DNA of 31,619 nucleotides from Saccoglossus kowalevskii. Its lineage: Eukaryota; Hemichordata; Enteropneusta; Harrimaniidae. Positions 30,551 to 31,619 of the stretch are shown here, piece after piece (within the stretch, counting starts at the first letter, position 1; each line of letters begins with the position of its first letter). The stretch is from positions 1,051,284-1,082,902 of the forward strand of contig NW_003106593.1 in the NCBI RefSeq assembly GCF_000003605.2, in the 5' to 3' direction. Under the pieces are notes generated by a model, which saw nothing but the letters and a program-made list of their open reading frames with translations, was not told the origin of the DNA and did no database searches. Position numbers and translations under genes: made by a program.

Positions 30551-31245
30551 AAAATGTTATATATGCTGGAAACCTAGAACACTCACTGAATTAACAATTG
30601 GTGATTTATGGAAAATTTGTCCGATTCATGATTTCAGTCTATGTTATTAAACATATTCACATAACCGTATACTGATTAAAACACATAAATATGGCTAGAC
30701 CAAATTATTTAAAATTAAGTTATTAGTGTCTTAATATCCGATACAAGATAGTTGATAACTGTTTTTCAGGTGTGCAATTACCAATTTTCCCTCATGGACG
30801 TAACATATCTTCATCAGTAGTATATGACAATGTACATTATTATCTGGTATAATTTAGTCTGAAGTCACATTGAATCCAAGCTTTCAATGTGCACACATAC
30901 TTTGCCCATAATGCACTCACTGAATCATCAGGAAGTGATTGAAGCGAAACATTATGATATCAGGAACAACCACTACAATTTCCAATCGGAAATGAATTGG
31001 GGCACTTTTTCAAGCATTGTATCATGAATAATGGAAATTCAACGTCATGTAATTATGGAAAAACCTAGACAAAATTTACCATAACATGTACAAGGAGAGT
31101 AATTCACATGTACGTATAAGCAGTTAAAATAAATATATTATTTGTTACACGTTTTAACTGAAAAACAAATCATATATTCATGTTTAACTCTGCGTTCATG
31201 GAGTCATTTATATAGACTGTAACCTGAATATTCATTGCATATTAG
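30551..31245 (+). repeat. Duplicated intron of gene B with mini-exon copy
   Basis: From 30551 the sequence aligns with gene A's intron from 1249 (shared ATATGCTGGAAA, ACTCACTGAATTAACAATT, CCGATACAAGATAGTTGAT). The mini-exon copy (acceptor GTTTTTCAG, reading GVQLPIFPHGRNISSS) is at 30770-30852. After the shared TATCTGGTATAAT, about 297 bases (30853-31149) replace 42 bases in gene A. Homology then resumes at CGTTTTAACTGAAAAACAAA. Confidence 0.7.
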
Positions 31246-31619
31246 GTTCCACTGGTGGGTCGACAACGACAGATGGCTTGGAATTATTGGTTATAACAGA
31301 TGACAATCAATTATATCAAACAGATTTTCAATTTCAATCAATGGTTGGTCCTTTAACCCCTGATGTACCCTTGATAGATGTTGATATGTCTCCGAATGGA
31401 TGGCTAATTGGTGTAACAGATACTTATGAATTGGTACATATGGAATCGTTAGCAAGTGGAGTATGGTCAATTCCTGTTTTAGGAAGTGCTAGTGTTATTA
31501 GTGTATGTGTTGGTTTACTGAGTGGCGAAATACTTGGAATAACTGCAAATAACGAATTGAAAATGAGAGAAGATATCCAATCATCATGGACAATTGTGGT
31601 GAATGGGTATGAGGAACAG
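31246..31619 (+). CDS. Gene B, tectonin-like extracellular exon (3' partial)
   Basis: It is a paralogue of bases 1713-2086 with the same acceptor (GCATATTAG) and phase. The frame is open to the window edge for 124 codons without indels. By eye there are 24 base differences, affecting 15 codons by replacement and 8 silently. Of the replacements, 11 fall between codons 53 and 98. Gene B keeps the Trp in SSWTIVVNG, expected in a tectonin repeat, where gene A has Arg. The open frame and silent changes suggest a working gene. The anchor exons would be beyond the window. The most likely upstream exon here is the signal peptide at 11805, but the exon equivalent to 1-267 is not seen. Confidence 0.7.

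Noticed and set aside
1-31619. CRISPR arrays, operons, rRNA
   Set aside because: No regularly spaced repeats, no tightly packed genes and no rRNA core sequences are seen; the DNA is eukaryotic.

Overview
This window is AT-rich animal genomic DNA, not prokaryotic. It has short exons with GT..AG introns, AATAAA signals, long gene-poor stretches, and decayed Ty3/gypsy and LINE retrotransposons. The element types (SCAN-type Gag gypsy with a tRNA-Leu-like primer site, marine-type LINEs, a 2A peptide, a multiplied 'SGCDT' protein family) fit an invertebrate such as a cnidarian, sponge or mollusc. I cannot name the species. No sequence search was run, so family names rest on recognised motifs.

Host genes. 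Both ends of the window belong to one duplicated gene family. Gene A (+ strand, exons between 1 and 3699, 5' end outside) encodes a tectonin/beta-propeller-like extracellular region. It has two possible membrane anchors: a hydrophobic helix encoded by reading through exon 1713-2449, or an acidic linker exon (3343-3417) followed by a helix with a Lys/Arg-rich tail (3497-3699). Gene B probably starts with a TATA box and signal-peptide exon (11764-11871) and resumes at 31246 with an exon 350/374 identical to gene A's. The upstream intron is duplicated too. All recognised exon joins are phase 1, so exons can be added or skipped without changing frame.

Repeats. The space between gene B's two visible exons is filled with nested elements. 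Gypsy-2 (minus; LTR 15821-16433, primer site, gag, protease) is split by LINE A (12934-14627, TSD ATAATT). A 5'-truncated, intron-containing copy of the 'SGCDT' family (minus, 17810-21515) abuts the 3' end of gypsy-1 (minus, 21516 to about 26700). Gypsy-1 is itself split by LINE B (22975-24544, TSD ATTGAAA). A second gypsy-2-type LTR fragment lies in the opposite orientation at 27437-27870. Outside this block are a gypsy fossil (6758-7035) and a decayed gene whose first visible exon carries a 2A ribosome-skipping motif (8029-8801).

Most remaining sequence (3.8-6.7, 9-11.7, 27.9-30.5 kb) shows no convincing gene.
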